Source: Thermoproteota archaeon (GTDB taxonomy: Archaea; Thermoproteota; Thermoprotei_A; Sulfolobales; Ignicoccaceae). From it: 36,702 nt of DNA. This document shows positions 1 through 7,990 of this stretch, piece by piece; position 1 is the first letter of the stretch, and every line of letters begins with the position of its first letter. Both the position numbers and the translations under genes were made by a program. A model generated the notes under the pieces. The model was given only the letters and a program-made list of their open reading frames with translations. It searched no databases and was not told where the DNA came from. The stretch spans positions 1 through 36,702 of the forward strand of contig JAADDE010000034.1 of the NCBI GenBank assembly GCA_013154085.1, read 5' to 3'.

Positions 1-559
1 CGTCTATCACTATGTTGAGCCAGTGAGTCGCGCTCGCCGCTACTTTGTGGAAGGGGGCGGGGGCGGGGCCGCTGGGCACAGGGTAGTCATTGAAGACGAT
101 GTCGTGGGTGTTGGCTAAGTAATTGCTTAAGTTTATTGCGCGCTCTTTTATCTTCTGGTACTTCTCCTCGAGCTCCTTGGCAAACCTCTTTACCTCGCCC
201 CGCATCAGTGCGTTTTTATCTAGGGCAGGGACTAGGTCGACCTCTATTACTTTTCCTTCAGAAGTGGTAAAGCTGACCTTCCTGACGACCTCGTCCGGCG
301 CCGCCTCGCCCATCAGAAGTTCCAGCAACCCCGGACCTTCGGCCGCGCCCAGCAACCTAGAGGTGAGCCTCGGGGACCAGAGGTCCCAGTCCACCAAGGC
401 TACTTTGTAGTCCCTCTGTGCGATGAGGAATGCGACTTCTACCGTGATACTGGTCTTGCCGACGCCGCCCTTGGGGCTCATGGTTCCGTAGACGTTCTCC
501 TTCTCCACGCCCTCAATGATTTCGTCCTCCTTCTTTCTCCTACGGAAGAGGAATAACAT
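1..559 (-). CDS. ParA/MinD-type P-loop ATPase (partial, C-terminus outside window)
   Basis: The reading frame starts at ATG 559 on the minus strand and runs off the left edge, giving about 186 residues. After a basic N-terminus it carries a deviant Walker A motif, PKGGVGKTS, near residue 30, then VALVDWDLWSPRL, which matches the Walker A' segment of the ParA/MinD/Mrp superfamily. Members are ATP-switch dimers that segregate DNA or position protein complexes. The gene starts only 5 bases after the stop of the 201-residue gene upstream, so the two are probably co-transcribed. No ParB-like helix-turn-helix protein is adjacent, so whether it moves DNA or protein cargo cannot be told. The family call is firm; the role is inferred. 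Confidence 0.85.
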   Translation of the reverse strand, partial: MLFLFRRRKKEDEIIEGVEKENVYGTMSPKGGVGKTSITVEVAFLIAQRDYKVALVDWDLWSPRLTSRLLGAAEGPGLLELLMGEAAPDEVVRKVSFTTSEGKVIEVDLVPALDKNALMRGEVKRFAKELEEKYQKIKERAINLSNYLANTHDIVFNDYPVPSGPAPAPFHKVAASATHWLNIVID

Positions 560-564
560 CGCTA

Positions 565-1170
565 TCACCTGGTTATGATCTTTACTTTTGCCATATTACC
601 AACCCGCGCTTCCAATACCTTTTCCAACTGATGCAAGACCTTCTTGGGTATCCTCTTACTCACTATAACAAACAGCTCATGGTTACTCACTTTCACCTCA
701 CCTTCCAATCCTAGTTCTCTTATCACGTTTTCTATTACTTGCGCAACCTCATCAATTACCTCCTCCGGCGATATTACAGTCTCTCCTACTCCCGCCTCCA
801 CCAACTCCTTATCCGGTATGAATAGGTCTATCCCCGGTATCACTTGAACTACCTTCCTAATGTCGTCCGGCAACGAGCCGACGTCGAGGCCCACGCTTTC
901 GACCAGCGCTTCGACGTTTTCCTCCCTTCTGATGAGGTGGGGTACAACCAACAGCGCCAGTACTGCGTTGCGGAAGTCGGATTCGGTTGGTATCTTGGGC
1001 TCCCCCGAGACTAACCTGTTGTTCTCTATTGTTAGAATGTATTTATCCCAAGTTAGGTCCTTCTTTAACAACAACAGAATTACGGTTCCCCTCTTTATCT
1101 TCCTCGCCTCTCTGAGCACCTCCTCTGGTCTTTCTACTTTCTTGATGCTCTTCCCCTTCTCGTCGCTCAC
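565..1170 (-). CDS. hypothetical protein, putative partner of the ParA-like ATPase
   Basis: This is a 201-residue soluble, charged protein starting at GTG 1170; no Shine-Dalgarno sequence is visible, and an AT-rich box about 35 bases upstream suggests a leaderless transcript. I recognise no family. It has an N-terminal alpha/beta stretch of hydrophobic strands (around TVILLLLKKDL), a central helical part and a C-terminal segment rich in Val, Glu and Lys that could be two beta-alpha units. It is the first gene of a minus-strand operon with the ParA-like ATPase, and its position is typical of a cognate adaptor. That role is inferred from context only. Confidence 0.7.
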   Translation of the reverse strand: MSDEKGKSIKKVERPEEVLREARKIKRGTVILLLLKKDLTWDKYILTIENNRLVSGEPKIPTESDFRNAVLALLVVPHLIRREENVEALVESVGLDVGSLPDDIRKVVQVIPGIDLFIPDKELVEAGVGETVISPEEVIDEVAQVIENVIRELGLEGEVKVSNHELFVIVSKRIPKKVLHQLEKVLEARVGNMAKVKIITR

Positions 1171-1203
1171 AGAGTAATGCCCCCATTCGCTCTGCCGACA
1201 CTA

Positions 1204-1214
1204 GGTTTAATTTT
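1204..1214. promoter_or_regulatory. AT-rich TATA-like box between divergent genes
   Basis: GGTTTAATTTT reads as a TATA-like element in both directions. On the minus strand it lies about 35 bases before GTG 1170, giving an almost leaderless transcript. On the plus strand it could serve the unknown operon beginning near 1294. Confidence 0.4.
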
Positions 1215-1293
1215 CTGTGCAACAAACCCTATTCGGCCAGAAGGGGTATGATCCTTTGCCCAGCGTCTCTAACTTGATTCCTCTCGGGTACGC

Positions 1294-1825
1294 AATGGTC
1301 AGGGGTCCTTGCGGAGGAGCGGCATTAAGGAAGATTTTAAGTAGTACGTGCTACCTAATAAAAGCAAGATCGTCAAAAATCGGCGAATTTGTGGTCTGCA
1401 ACGGCAAGGTCCTCAGGGGGAGCTGGGACGGCCTCGAGGGCGAGGACGCGTGGAACGCGTTGATAAACTTCGTCGAGAAGGGCGAGGAGGTCGTCCACTT
1501 GACCTTCTACCCCAGCCCGGAGGGCGCGGAGCTAGAGGGAGAGTTCGAAGTTATGCTGGTTACTGAAGGGGAGACGAGCTCCGAATACTTCTCCGGCGTA
1601 GGCGCCGTGGCGCTGGGTAAACAAGTCTTGGCCATCCTGCACCGCCTCACGGCCTTGGGTTTGGACGTTGAAGACCTCGAGCTTGAGGTCTCGGGAAGCA
1701 AACTACTCCTTAAGGTAGTGAGCCCTTCAAAAGGTAAGAAGATAGATTTAGAGAAAATTAAAAAAATAGTGCTGGAGTACGTAGAGCCTTTAGGAATAAA
1801 GGAGGTCGAGGTGATATTGGCATGA
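1294..1825 (+). CDS. hypothetical protein, first gene of an unknown four-gene operon
   Basis: The open frame extends back to GTG 1217; I place the start at ATG 1294 because the likely TATA box at 1204-1214 would put transcription start after 1217, but this is uncertain. The product is about 177 residues, alpha/beta and acidic. Its middle (around IGEFVVCNGKVLRG) shows alternating short strands of the kind also seen in the fourth gene of the operon (around GKVLLRIELTGEKIV), so the two may share a fold. The C-terminal 40 residues end in a beta-alpha-beta pattern. It overlaps the next gene by ATGA, indicating translational coupling. I cannot name a function. Confidence 0.65.
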
Positions 1826-2559
1826 CAGAGCTCTGCTGGGCGTTAGGAACAATCGACTGGAAGGGCAAGGATCTACTGAAAGCCATAAACACTGTGAGGA
1901 GCAAGGGCTTGAGCGCGCGTGTGAGCGTAGTGTGGCCGACGCTCGACATACTCTTTATAGAAGGCGTAGTAATGGGATATAAAGGAGACTTAAGTAGCTT
2001 TTCAGTCTCCCATCATGTTGACGTCAACGTCTTCTCGTTCAGCGACGCAGAAGCCTTAGTAGAGCTTGAAGACAAGGATTATATCCACGTAAACTCGATC
2101 GAGAGCTTAATATCTCTCATAAAAGAGATAACCGTAAAGGAGGCACTGGTCATAGGAGGGAGGGTGTTTCCAATACTGCATCTCATCGATCCCTCTTCCA
2201 TAAACGTCGACGTTACAACGTGGAGAAGCTTCACTGAGGACGTGGACGAGCCCAAGTTGTTCTTCTATAACGAGTTTGTGAACAATGAAGCCGTCGTATA
2301 CAACATAGTCTCGCTGACAGACAATTGGACCTTGGATATTTTATATTGCAGGGGTTCTGTGATGGGGGCAACTCTCTACATGCCAGAACAAGTTGAAACC
2401 GTTACTGGGGCCGACGCGTTCCTCTACCCGCTCAGCAGTCCTGGCAAGTGGCTCATCACCAAGGCGAGGCCCTTCCTTTGCCCAGAGATCAAGGTGAGGC
2501 TTGACCCCGAGTTGGAGGAAAAGATAAAGAAGTCCGAAGAGGGGGTTGTCAAGCTATGA
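1822..2559 (+). CDS. hypothetical protein (245 aa), unknown operon gene 2
   Basis: This 245-residue soluble protein is rich in hydrophobic strands and acidic loops, with no Cys or His cluster and no transmembrane segment. It starts at an ATG overlapping the previous stop codon (ATGA) and ends overlapping the next start, so it is translationally coupled on both sides. The sequence contains two similar-looking alpha/beta stretches (around residues 25-100 and 170-220), but I do not recognise a domain. Operon context with a divergent ParA-type ATPase is the only functional hint. Confidence 0.7.
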   Translation: MTELCWALGTIDWKGKDLLKAINTVRSKGLSARVSVVWPTLDILFIEGVVMGYKGDLSSFSVSHHVDVNVFSFSDAEALVELEDKDYIHVNSIESLISLIKEITVKEALVIGGRVFPILHLIDPSSINVDVTTWRSFTEDVDEPKLFFYNEFVNNEAVVYNIVSLTDNWTLDILYCRGSVMGATLYMPEQVETVTGADAFLYPLSSPGKWLITKARPFLCPEIKVRLDPELEEKIKKSEEGVVKL

Positions 2560-2996
2560 TTATCGTTGGTATCGGTGTAGACGACTTGATCTCAAAGCTC
2601 AGAAAAGAGATAGAGGAAATAGAGAAGGAGCTAGAAGCACACGGGGAAGTGTTGGTACCAATAATGGAATACGGACGGAAGGAGTTCCTTCAGTATAAGC
2701 TTCTGGGACACAAAAAGAAGCCTCCTCAAGGAGAAAAGCTTAACGAGAACCCTCCCATAATCCTTCACAAATCCCTAATAGTACTTCTGAAGTCCTACGA
2801 GGGCGATGTTTCGGAAATCTTGAAGGAATATCGCGAAGAGCTTGAGAACTTAATTAGCTTTGTAGAAATGAGGAGGGAAGAGTTTAAGGACCACATCTTT
2901 CTCGTAGTTACGAAAGGCGCAAAAATTCTTGTGGTCTACATACTTCCGCCAAAAGTACCAAATTATGAAAAAATCAGGAAGGCGCTTGAGGGGTGA
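2556..2996 (+). CDS. hypothetical coiled-coil protein (146 aa), unknown operon gene 3
   Basis: A 146-residue protein with a strongly charged helix near the N-terminus (LRKEIEEIEKELEAHG) that should form a coiled coil, a Lys-rich loop around residue 55 (GHKKKPPQGEK), a second long acidic helix, and a C-terminal beta strand (IFLVVTKGAKILVVYILP). It starts at ATG 2556, overlapping the previous gene's stop. The coiled coil and basic loop would suit a scaffold or nucleic-acid contact, but nothing identifies a partner. Function unknown. Confidence 0.7.
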   Translation: MIIVGIGVDDLISKLRKEIEEIEKELEAHGEVLVPIMEYGRKEFLQYKLLGHKKKPPQGEKLNENPPIILHKSLIVLLKSYEGDVSEILKEYREELENLISFVEMRREEFKDHIFLVVTKGAKILVVYILPPKVPNYEKIRKALEG

Positions 2997-3002
2997 GCTG
3001 CA

Positions 3003-3662
3003 GTGCCCTTCTTAAGCAGGGGCAAGACGCTCGGATTCAAGAGAATAAACCAGTTTTATACGCTGGAGAACATACTCCAAGAGCTGGCCAAGGGAGGGTT
3101 CATAGGACGCTTGGTCTTCGACGGCGTCTGCAGAGACTTGGGGAAGGTTTTGCTTAGGATAGAGCTCACGGGGGAGAAGATAGTCGCGCTGGAAGCCGAG
3201 GTCGGTGGAAAGCTCTACAAAGGTCCCCAAGCACTTGAGTACTATAGGAAGTGCCTCACCGAAGGTGAAGGATATGTTGAGATAATAGAGCTCGACAGTG
3301 AAAAGGTGCTGATAGATCTGGAAGACAATCCAGATGCGCGAATAAACTTGATGATAGAGCTACCAGAAGCCAGACTGAAGTTCTCGGCTCTTCACGCAGC
3401 TGCTAAGGGTAAGGGACTTGGACTTTTGGGAAAAATGCTATACGATATGACTACGACGGAATGCTTGACGGTTGAGGGGATAATAGACGGCAAGTGCGAC
3501 GGTGTTATAAAGGGAGAGCTCTGCCCTGACAGCGTAAACGTCGTCCTTTCTGTGAAAGGAACAGTAAGCAACATCTCGAGGAAGGACGAGCTCGAGGGCG
3601 CGTTTAACGCTGCTCAAGAAAGCTGTAGTATGGCAGAGCTCGTAATGAAGAGGAGCGGATAG
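3003..3662 (+). CDS. hypothetical protein (219 aa), last gene of unknown operon
   Basis: Starts at GTG 3003 behind a clear GAGGGGTGAG ribosome-binding sequence, 6 bases after the preceding stop. Residues 20-100 form an alpha/beta region (ILQELAKGGFIGRLVFDGV) reminiscent of archaeal DUF2226/DUF4388-like domains that follow a helix-strand-strand pattern; this resemblance is weak. The C-terminal part contains four Cys (around ECL, GKCDG, ELCPD, ESCSM) that could hold a metal or form disulfides. It converges with the methionine synthase gene, with 9 bases between stops. No firm function. Confidence 0.65.
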   Translation: MPFLSRGKTLGFKRINQFYTLENILQELAKGGFIGRLVFDGVCRDLGKVLLRIELTGEKIVALEAEVGGKLYKGPQALEYYRKCLTEGEGYVEIIELDSEKVLIDLEDNPDARINLMIELPEARLKFSALHAAAKGKGLGLLGKMLYDMTTTECLTVEGIIDGKCDGVIKGELCPDSVNVVLSVKGTVSNISRKDELEGAFNAAQESCSMAELVMKRSG

Positions 3663-3671
3663 TAAAAGGGC

Positions 3672-4694
3672 CTACTCGTAACCCAGCTCTCTTCTCACTT
3701 CCTTTGTAGCGTCAACCATAACCTTCATTTTCTTGAAAGCTATATCCCTGTCCCCGAGGATCTTCAGTCCGCAGTCGGGCTTCACGTAGACGCGCTCGGG
3801 CGGCATTATCTCCAGCACCTTGTATATTGCATTCTTTATGAAATCCTTGCTCTCTACCTTTTTAGAGTGGATATCTATCACGCCGTATCCCAGCTCCTTA
3901 CCGCTACTCGCGTAGTCGTACTCCTTTATCGCTTCAAGCAAGCGGAAGTTGTTATTGACGAATTCGAGATCAAACTGATCGACGGGGAAGTCCAACAGAT
4001 CTGGGAACAGCTTCTCTACGTTCCCGTGGCAGATGTGGACTATCTTCTTAGCGTCGTCCATTCCTTTGAAGACTATTGAAAGCGCCTCCTTGGTTATCTC
4101 TATATCTTCCTTATATGGGTGTGTTGACAGAGCTGGCTCGTCGACTTGCAAATAGCGCGCACCAGCGTCGTAAAGCGCCTTAAGTTCGTTGTGTAGTGCC
4201 TTGGCCAAATCAATTATCAGCTCATTTCTATCGCGGTAGTAGTCGTTGAACGCCCAGTCAGCCATAGTATAGGGCCCAGTAATTATGGCCTTCACTGGTC
4301 TTCCTTGCGAGAACTCGGTGGCGTACTTCCAGTCCGTAAGCGTCATAGGCTCTTTCCACCTTATCTTGCCCACCACTATGGGCTTCCGGTAGTGCACGTT
4401 GTCGAATATCCTTACCCAGTCCTCGGGCTTATTGCCGACGACGAAGCCCTCCAAGCGTTCAGCGAAGTAGACCTCCATGTCCTCCCTTCTCTGCTCGCCG
4501 TCCGAAAGGATGTCAATGCCAGCCTTCAGCTGGTCCTCGACCGCCAGCCTTATCGCCTCACGTATCATGCGCTCGAATTCTTCTTTGCTTATTTCACCTT
4601 TGTAATACTTTTTGAGTGCCTCCTTCGCTATTGGGAATTTGGGGTAGCTACCGACGACAGTTGTAGGAAGCACCTTAGGTACTTCGTACTTCAC
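3672..4694 (-). CDS. metE: methionine synthase, cobalamin-independent type, catalytic (C-terminal-domain) subunit
   Basis: A 340-residue protein matching the catalytic C-terminal barrel of MetE, about half the length of the bacterial single-chain enzyme. It begins with the typical [12 protein letters not shown] and carries the zinc and homocysteine-binding signature: HICHGN (His and Cys ligands), the acidic segment FDLEFVNN, and VKPDCGLK near the C-terminus with the third thiolate ligand. It transfers a methyl group to homocysteine to make methionine. The gene lies 6 bases after a homologous gene without the ligands, so the pair probably forms a split MetE as seen in other Crenarchaeota. The methyl donor cannot be read from the sequence; folate or modified-pterin carriers and corrinoid proteins are all possible. 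Confidence 0.9.
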   Translation of the reverse strand: MKYEVPKVLPTTVVGSYPKFPIAKEALKKYYKGEISKEEFERMIREAIRLAVEDQLKAGIDILSDGEQRREDMEVYFAERLEGFVVGNKPEDWVRIFDNVHYRKPIVVGKIRWKEPMTLTDWKYATEFSQGRPVKAIITGPYTMADWAFNDYYRDRNELIIDLAKALHNELKALYDAGARYLQVDEPALSTHPYKEDIEITKEALSIVFKGMDDAKKIVHICHGNVEKLFPDLLDFPVDQFDLEFVNNNFRLLEAIKEYDYASSGKELGYGVIDIHSKKVESKDFIKNAIYKVLEIMPPERVYVKPDCGLKILGDRDIAFKKMKVMVDATKEVRRELGYE

Positions 4695-4700
4695 TTTTCT

Positions 4701-5762
4701 TCACCCCCCGTAGGCAAGCTCCCTTAACTTAAAGGCTATCTCGGCCAATCTCCTCATCTTCTTTCTAATGTAAGAGTAGGGAAGCACATCGTAGCGGTAG
4801 TTAGCACTGACGTGAATCTCGTTGGCGTCGACTTCTTCGATCAAGTTAAGCAGTTTAGCTGCCGTTTCCTCTATAGGTTCTAGCTTCACGTTGAGTGCAT
4901 CTGTAACGCCGAAGTCTATGAGCGGGTAGGGGTAGCCGTACTCGGCAAAGAGGTCCTTAGCCTCGTCGTAGTTCCAGAAGGTCATGTCGAAGCCTATACC
5001 GTCTACCCTCAAATCCAGCATCAGCTTGTAGGAATTCTCCGGGTTCTTGAAATATGTTTTCACCAGCAAGGGTGTATCGGTATAGGAAGACAGCAGATTG
5101 ATGTATTCGATGCCCAAGGCCTTCAGCTCGCCGGGGACCTCTGGGTCCACCAATGCGGGCTCCTCAAGCTGTATGTAGTCCACGAACTGCTCGATTTCGC
5201 TGATCTCATATGCAAGCGCTCTCGTCAGATCCGCCATCAGCTCATCAACGTTGTTATAGTACTGGTCGTCAACATGGAGGGCGAAGGTGAGCGGGCCGGG
5301 CAAGCTGGCCTTAAGGGGCCTGGGCGCGACTGTGCTGGCTATGTAATGCTCAGTCGCCGTCGCCGGCCTAGTGGGGCGTATCTGCTCCTTCACTACCGCC
5401 CGCTTGTAGTAAAAGTTGAGTTCGTAGTAGCGATAGTAGCCGCCCACCTCCGGAAGCTCGAAGCCCGCCCAAGTGGAAGTGAAGGGTCTGAAGACGTCGT
5501 CCCACATCAAGTGCCCCGTAGTCAGCAGGTCCAACCCTTCCTCGCACTGCTCATCGAGCACCTTGGTTAGGTTCCTCTCGAAGGTGTCGCGCAACACAGT
5601 ATAGTCCAGCTTCTTCGCTGAGTAGGCGTCGATTGCTTTCCTGAGCTCGGGCGGCCTAGGATAGCCCCCGGGGTGCGCTGCGACGACCTTTATCCTCACG
5701 CTCCCATCCGGAAGGGTCTCGCTTATGGGAGGAATATTAGGTCCTCCGTGCCTTACCGGCAA
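4701..5762 (-). CDS. MetE-like protein without zinc ligands (N-terminal-domain-like partner)
   Basis: A 353-residue TIM-barrel protein homologous to the downstream catalytic MetE half: it shares the AHPGGYPRPPEL start, SLPGPLTFALH and QLEEPALVDP segments. The residues that bind zinc in MetE are absent: the place of HICHGN is taken by LVKTYFKN and that of KPDCGL by VSANYRYD. This is the pattern of the MetE N-terminal barrel, which shapes the methyl-donor site but is not catalytic. Together the two genes would reconstitute a split MetE. Its annotated start overlaps the end of the methyltransferase gene upstream by 26 bases, consistent with one operon. The complex is inferred, not seen. Confidence 0.8.
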   Translation of the reverse strand: MPVRHGGPNIPPISETLPDGSVRIKVVAAHPGGYPRPPELRKAIDAYSAKKLDYTVLRDTFERNLTKVLDEQCEEGLDLLTTGHLMWDDVFRPFTSTWAGFELPEVGGYYRYYELNFYYKRAVVKEQIRPTRPATATEHYIASTVAPRPLKASLPGPLTFALHVDDQYYNNVDELMADLTRALAYEISEIEQFVDYIQLEEPALVDPEVPGELKALGIEYINLLSSYTDTPLLVKTYFKNPENSYKLMLDLRVDGIGFDMTFWNYDEAKDLFAEYGYPYPLIDFGVTDALNVKLEPIEETAAKLLNLIEEVDANEIHVSANYRYDVLPYSYIRKKMRRLAEIAFKLRELAYGG

Positions 5763-6315
5763 CTAAGCAGAAGCCCCCCATGTCCCTCCACTCTTCTACT
5801 ACGAACCCGTGCTCCTCCAGCTTTTCTTTCCTCATGACGGACTTCCCACCTATAAGCCGCAACAAAAGCACCGTCCAGCACCAAGATTTGTCCAGCTCTC
5901 CGAAGAGGTACAACTTGCTTACCTTTTTTATCTCTTCTAGCATCTCGTCTTTTTCTTTGTCAGTCAAGTGATGAACCATTGTAAAGGTTACGACTGCGTC
6001 GAATGCATCGCTCCGGAAGGGCAAGTTCGTGGCCGTTCCCAGCACTAAGTCGAATGGGCATCTCTTTAGGCGTTCTTTAGCTATGAGCAAGAACTTCTTA
6101 GATATGTCCAGGCCCACGCCGTAAGCCCTGCCGCAGAGGGTCTGGAGCATTCTGCCGGTCCCGGAGCCTACCTCAAGGATGCGTGCCCCCGGAGGAACCT
6201 TTGATGCCACTTGACCGTAGTAGCCATACTTCATGAATATGACCGCAACAAAGCCGTCGTGGAATGGGTACGTGAGCTCGAGTAACTTAGTTATCACCTT
6301 CTTCCTCGCGCACAC
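5737..6315 (-). CDS. class I SAM-dependent methyltransferase
   Basis: Predicted length is 192 residues from GTG 6315, which follows the ribosome-binding sequence GGGAGAGAGG; the open frame reaches TTG 6363. It shows the Rossmann methyltransferase signature: motif I ILEVGSGTGRML, an acidic residue at the end of strand 2 (VGLDIS), and motif IV/V VTFTMVHHL. This resembles the UbiE/Methyltransf_11 group; the acceptor substrate is unknown. It is first in the operon with the two MetE-like genes, so a link to SAM or methionine metabolism is possible. Upstream lies a repeat-rich intergenic region shared with the ORC-like ATPase gene. Confidence 0.85.
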   Translation of the reverse strand: MCARKKVITKLLELTYPFHDGFVAVIFMKYGYYGQVASKVPPGARILEVGSGTGRMLQTLCGRAYGVGLDISKKFLLIAKERLKRCPFDLVLGTATNLPFRSDAFDAVVTFTMVHHLTDKEKDEMLEEIKKVSKLYLFGELDKSWCWTVLLLRLIGGKSVMRKEKLEEHGFVVEEWRDMGGFCLVAGKARRT

Positions 6316-6337
6316 CGCCTCTCTCCCTGCAGGATAC

Positions 6338-6443
6338 TTGGACAGAGCACTATTACAGTACAACTATGAAGTTCATCCAAGTCTGCTCCCGTACACTTGG
6401 ACACAATGGTGGTCTTGTCCAAACGCTCTGTGCAACTGTCCAA
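6338..6443. repeat. upstream cluster of TTGGAC/GTCCAA boxes
   Basis: Within the 186-base divergent intergenic region (6316-6501) the hexamer occurs as TTGGAC at 6338-6343 and 6397-6402 and as GTCCAA at 6417-6422 and 6438-6443, with a partial copy ATCCAAG at 6376. Spacing of the last three is 20 and 21 bases, about two helical turns, and the inner pair is in inverted orientation. The extended form is TTTGGACA or TGTCCAAA. The cluster covers the probable promoters of both the methyltransferase operon and the ATPase gene, so it could be an operator; the same box recurs after the ATPase gene. Confidence 0.75.
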
Positions 6444-6501
6444 ACGATCCGGTCACTATGCTTTATCATTCTGGACTCCTACCCCTAAGGGGTCGGAGAG
6501 A

Positions 6502-7713
6502 GTGAAGGACACTGACTTCTACGAGCTCATTCGAAGATTCGAGCCGGTGCCCCTCGACGGCGACATGCTCCGGTTCTATGTAAAGAGGTACGAGCCGGAC
6601 GAACTGTTTGAAAAGCTGGTATTCGAAAAGGTGATGAAGAATAAAGGCACTGCGAGGGTTATGATCGTTGGGAGCTATGGGCTAGGAAAGACTACGTTTC
6701 TCAACTACTGGAGGACCCGTTTCGACGTGCCCTACCCCCGGAGCCCGCTGGAGGCATCAGCAAAGAAGGACATACCGATAGTGATAAAGGTCACATTCGA
6801 CGAAGATCCAAAAAAGTTCTTACACAGCTTGCTTAAGGGCATCGAAAAGGGATTTAAGAAACCCGGGTGGATCTACTACGTCGGCCTAAACCAAGAATAT
6901 GAGAAGCTCTTCAAATATATCACACAAGTGGTGGAGAACGTCCTCACGCGGTACGAGCGCTTGGGCCGCGTTGACTTGGACACCCTCAAGTCCGCTATCA
7001 GCTTCATCTTAGAGAACACCAATGTGCCTCTCGTGTTTATGATCGACGGGTTCAACTTGTCCGAGTCGTTCGAGAGCTTGGCATTTTGGTTCGACAACCT
7101 GCTCCAAGGGCAGAATAGGGCCACATTCGTAATTACGCTTACCAGCGAAACTTTACAGACCTTCCGTATGAGGTATCCTTTCATAGTCAGCAAATTTGTT
7201 GAGATACGCATACCGGGTTACACTGCGGAGGAGATGAAAAAGGTGTTCATGAAAAGGCTTGAGGACTTCTCCACCGAGGACAACCCCTACTATCCCTTTA
7301 AAGAGGAGTGGATCGAGCTGATATGGTCCCACTTCCCCATACTGAGGGACGCAATCAAGGTCGCACAGAGGGCCCTAACTTACGCAGCGAAAGAAGGGAA
7401 GCTCCGCGAGAAGCACATAGAGCTGGCAATAAGGGAGGCAGAGCGCGCCGTTGAAACTACTGTTCTGTTTGAGCTTGACGAGCTCGACAGGATGATCTTG
7501 AAAGCACTCACCGAGCTCGGCGAGGCCGGACCGAGCGACGTCACGCGCTGGCTCAAGTCTCAAGGCTACGACGTAGCGAAGAGCACGGTCCACTACCGCC
7601 TGAAAGAGCCGCTCTCGAAGAAGGGTTTGGTGGAGAAAGTAGGCAAGAGTGGGCGCAGGGGTAAGTATAGGATCGCCGACAGGCGCCTCATCGAGCTCTT
7701 GCGGTACCTCTAA
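6502..7713 (+). CDS. ORC1/Cdc6-like AAA+ ATPase with C-terminal winged helix
   Basis: The open frame begins at 6397, but the first 35 codons lie within the repeat cluster; GTG 6502, preceded by GGGGTCGGAGAG, gives 403 residues and is preferred. Order of parts: Walker A GSYGLGKTT near residue 55, Walker B-like strand VFMIDGFN (Gly replaces the usual Glu), sensor-1-like FVITLTSET, an ORC-type lid beginning IPGYTAEEMKKVF and containing LRDAIKVAQRAL (sensor 2 region), then a winged helix from about residue 320 (ELDRMILKALTELGEAG through STVHYRL). The order fits ORC/Cdc6 and related archaeal ATPases, but Walker A differs from ordinary Cdc6 (GPPGTGKT). It is flanked by TTGGAC boxes on both sides. 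It could be a replication initiator, a partition protein or an autoregulator. Confidence 0.75.
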   Translation: MKDTDFYELIRRFEPVPLDGDMLRFYVKRYEPDELFEKLVFEKVMKNKGTARVMIVGSYGLGKTTFLNYWRTRFDVPYPRSPLEASAKKDIPIVIKVTFDEDPKKFLHSLLKGIEKGFKKPGWIYYVGLNQEYEKLFKYITQVVENVLTRYERLGRVDLDTLKSAISFILENTNVPLVFMIDGFNLSESFESLAFWFDNLLQGQNRATFVITLTSETLQTFRMRYPFIVSKFVEIRIPGYTAEEMKKVFMKRLEDFSTEDNPYYPFKEEWIELIWSHFPILRDAIKVAQRALTYAAKEGKLREKHIELAIREAERAVETTVLFELDELDRMILKALTELGEAGPSDVTRWLKSQGYDVAKSTVHYRLKEPLSKKGLVEKVGKSGRRGKYRIADRRLIELLRYL

Positions 7714-7718
7714 GGGAG

Positions 7719-7760
7719 ATTTGGACACGATTTGGACGTGCTTTAGACTTCTTTTGTCCA
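7719..7760. repeat. left downstream TTTGGAC boxes
   Basis: ATTTGGAC occurs at 7719-7726 and again at 7730-7737, exactly 11 bases apart in the same orientation, immediately after the ATPase stop codon. A degenerate copy CTTTAGAC follows at 7741-7748, also 11 bases on, and an inverted copy TTTTGTCCA lies at 7752-7760. Confidence 0.8.
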
Positions 7761-7950
7761 GCCTCTGCACACCATGTTGTATACATAATTGTACTTCCGA
7801 ACGCATCGAGCCTCCAAACCCGGGAACCCCACAGCAACGTACATTCCAAAAGAATTCATTATACAAAACGACTTTCAAAACCTAACATCTCCACCGCTCA
7901 CGCCGCTTAGCGCGGTCGGTTCGGATCGTCTAAGCGCAGATACAAATCAA

Positions 7951-7990
7951 AGTCCAACAGCAGTCCAAGGTTTGTCCAAACTCTGTCCAA
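7951..7990. repeat. four GTCCAA iterons with exact 11-base period
   Basis: GTCCAA begins at 7952, 7963, 7974 and 7985: four same-orientation copies with exactly 11 bases between starts, so all lie on one face of the helix. Flanks vary (AGTCCAACAG, AGTCCAAGG, TGTCCAAAC, TGTCCAACT), so this is not a simple tandem duplication but a conserved core in phase. Orientation is opposite to the TTTGGAC copies at 7719-7737. It ends 1 base before the stop codon of the SPOUT gene. Confidence 0.85.

Noticed and set aside
123-410. Plus-strand frame of 95 codons
   Set aside because: It lies opposite the ParA-like gene, whose Walker motifs are on the minus strand; the plus product is Ser/Pro-rich without motif.
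6397-6501. N-terminal extension of the ORC-like ATPase
   Set aside because: These 35 codons consist of the TTGGAC repeat region and have no ORC-like sequence; GTG 6502 with a ribosome-binding sequence fits better.
7719-7990. Calling the boxes archaeal ORB elements or a CRISPR
   Set aside because: The GTCCAA core lacks the GGAAAC/GGGG features I associate with ORBs, and units of 11 bases with variable flanks are far too short for a CRISPR.
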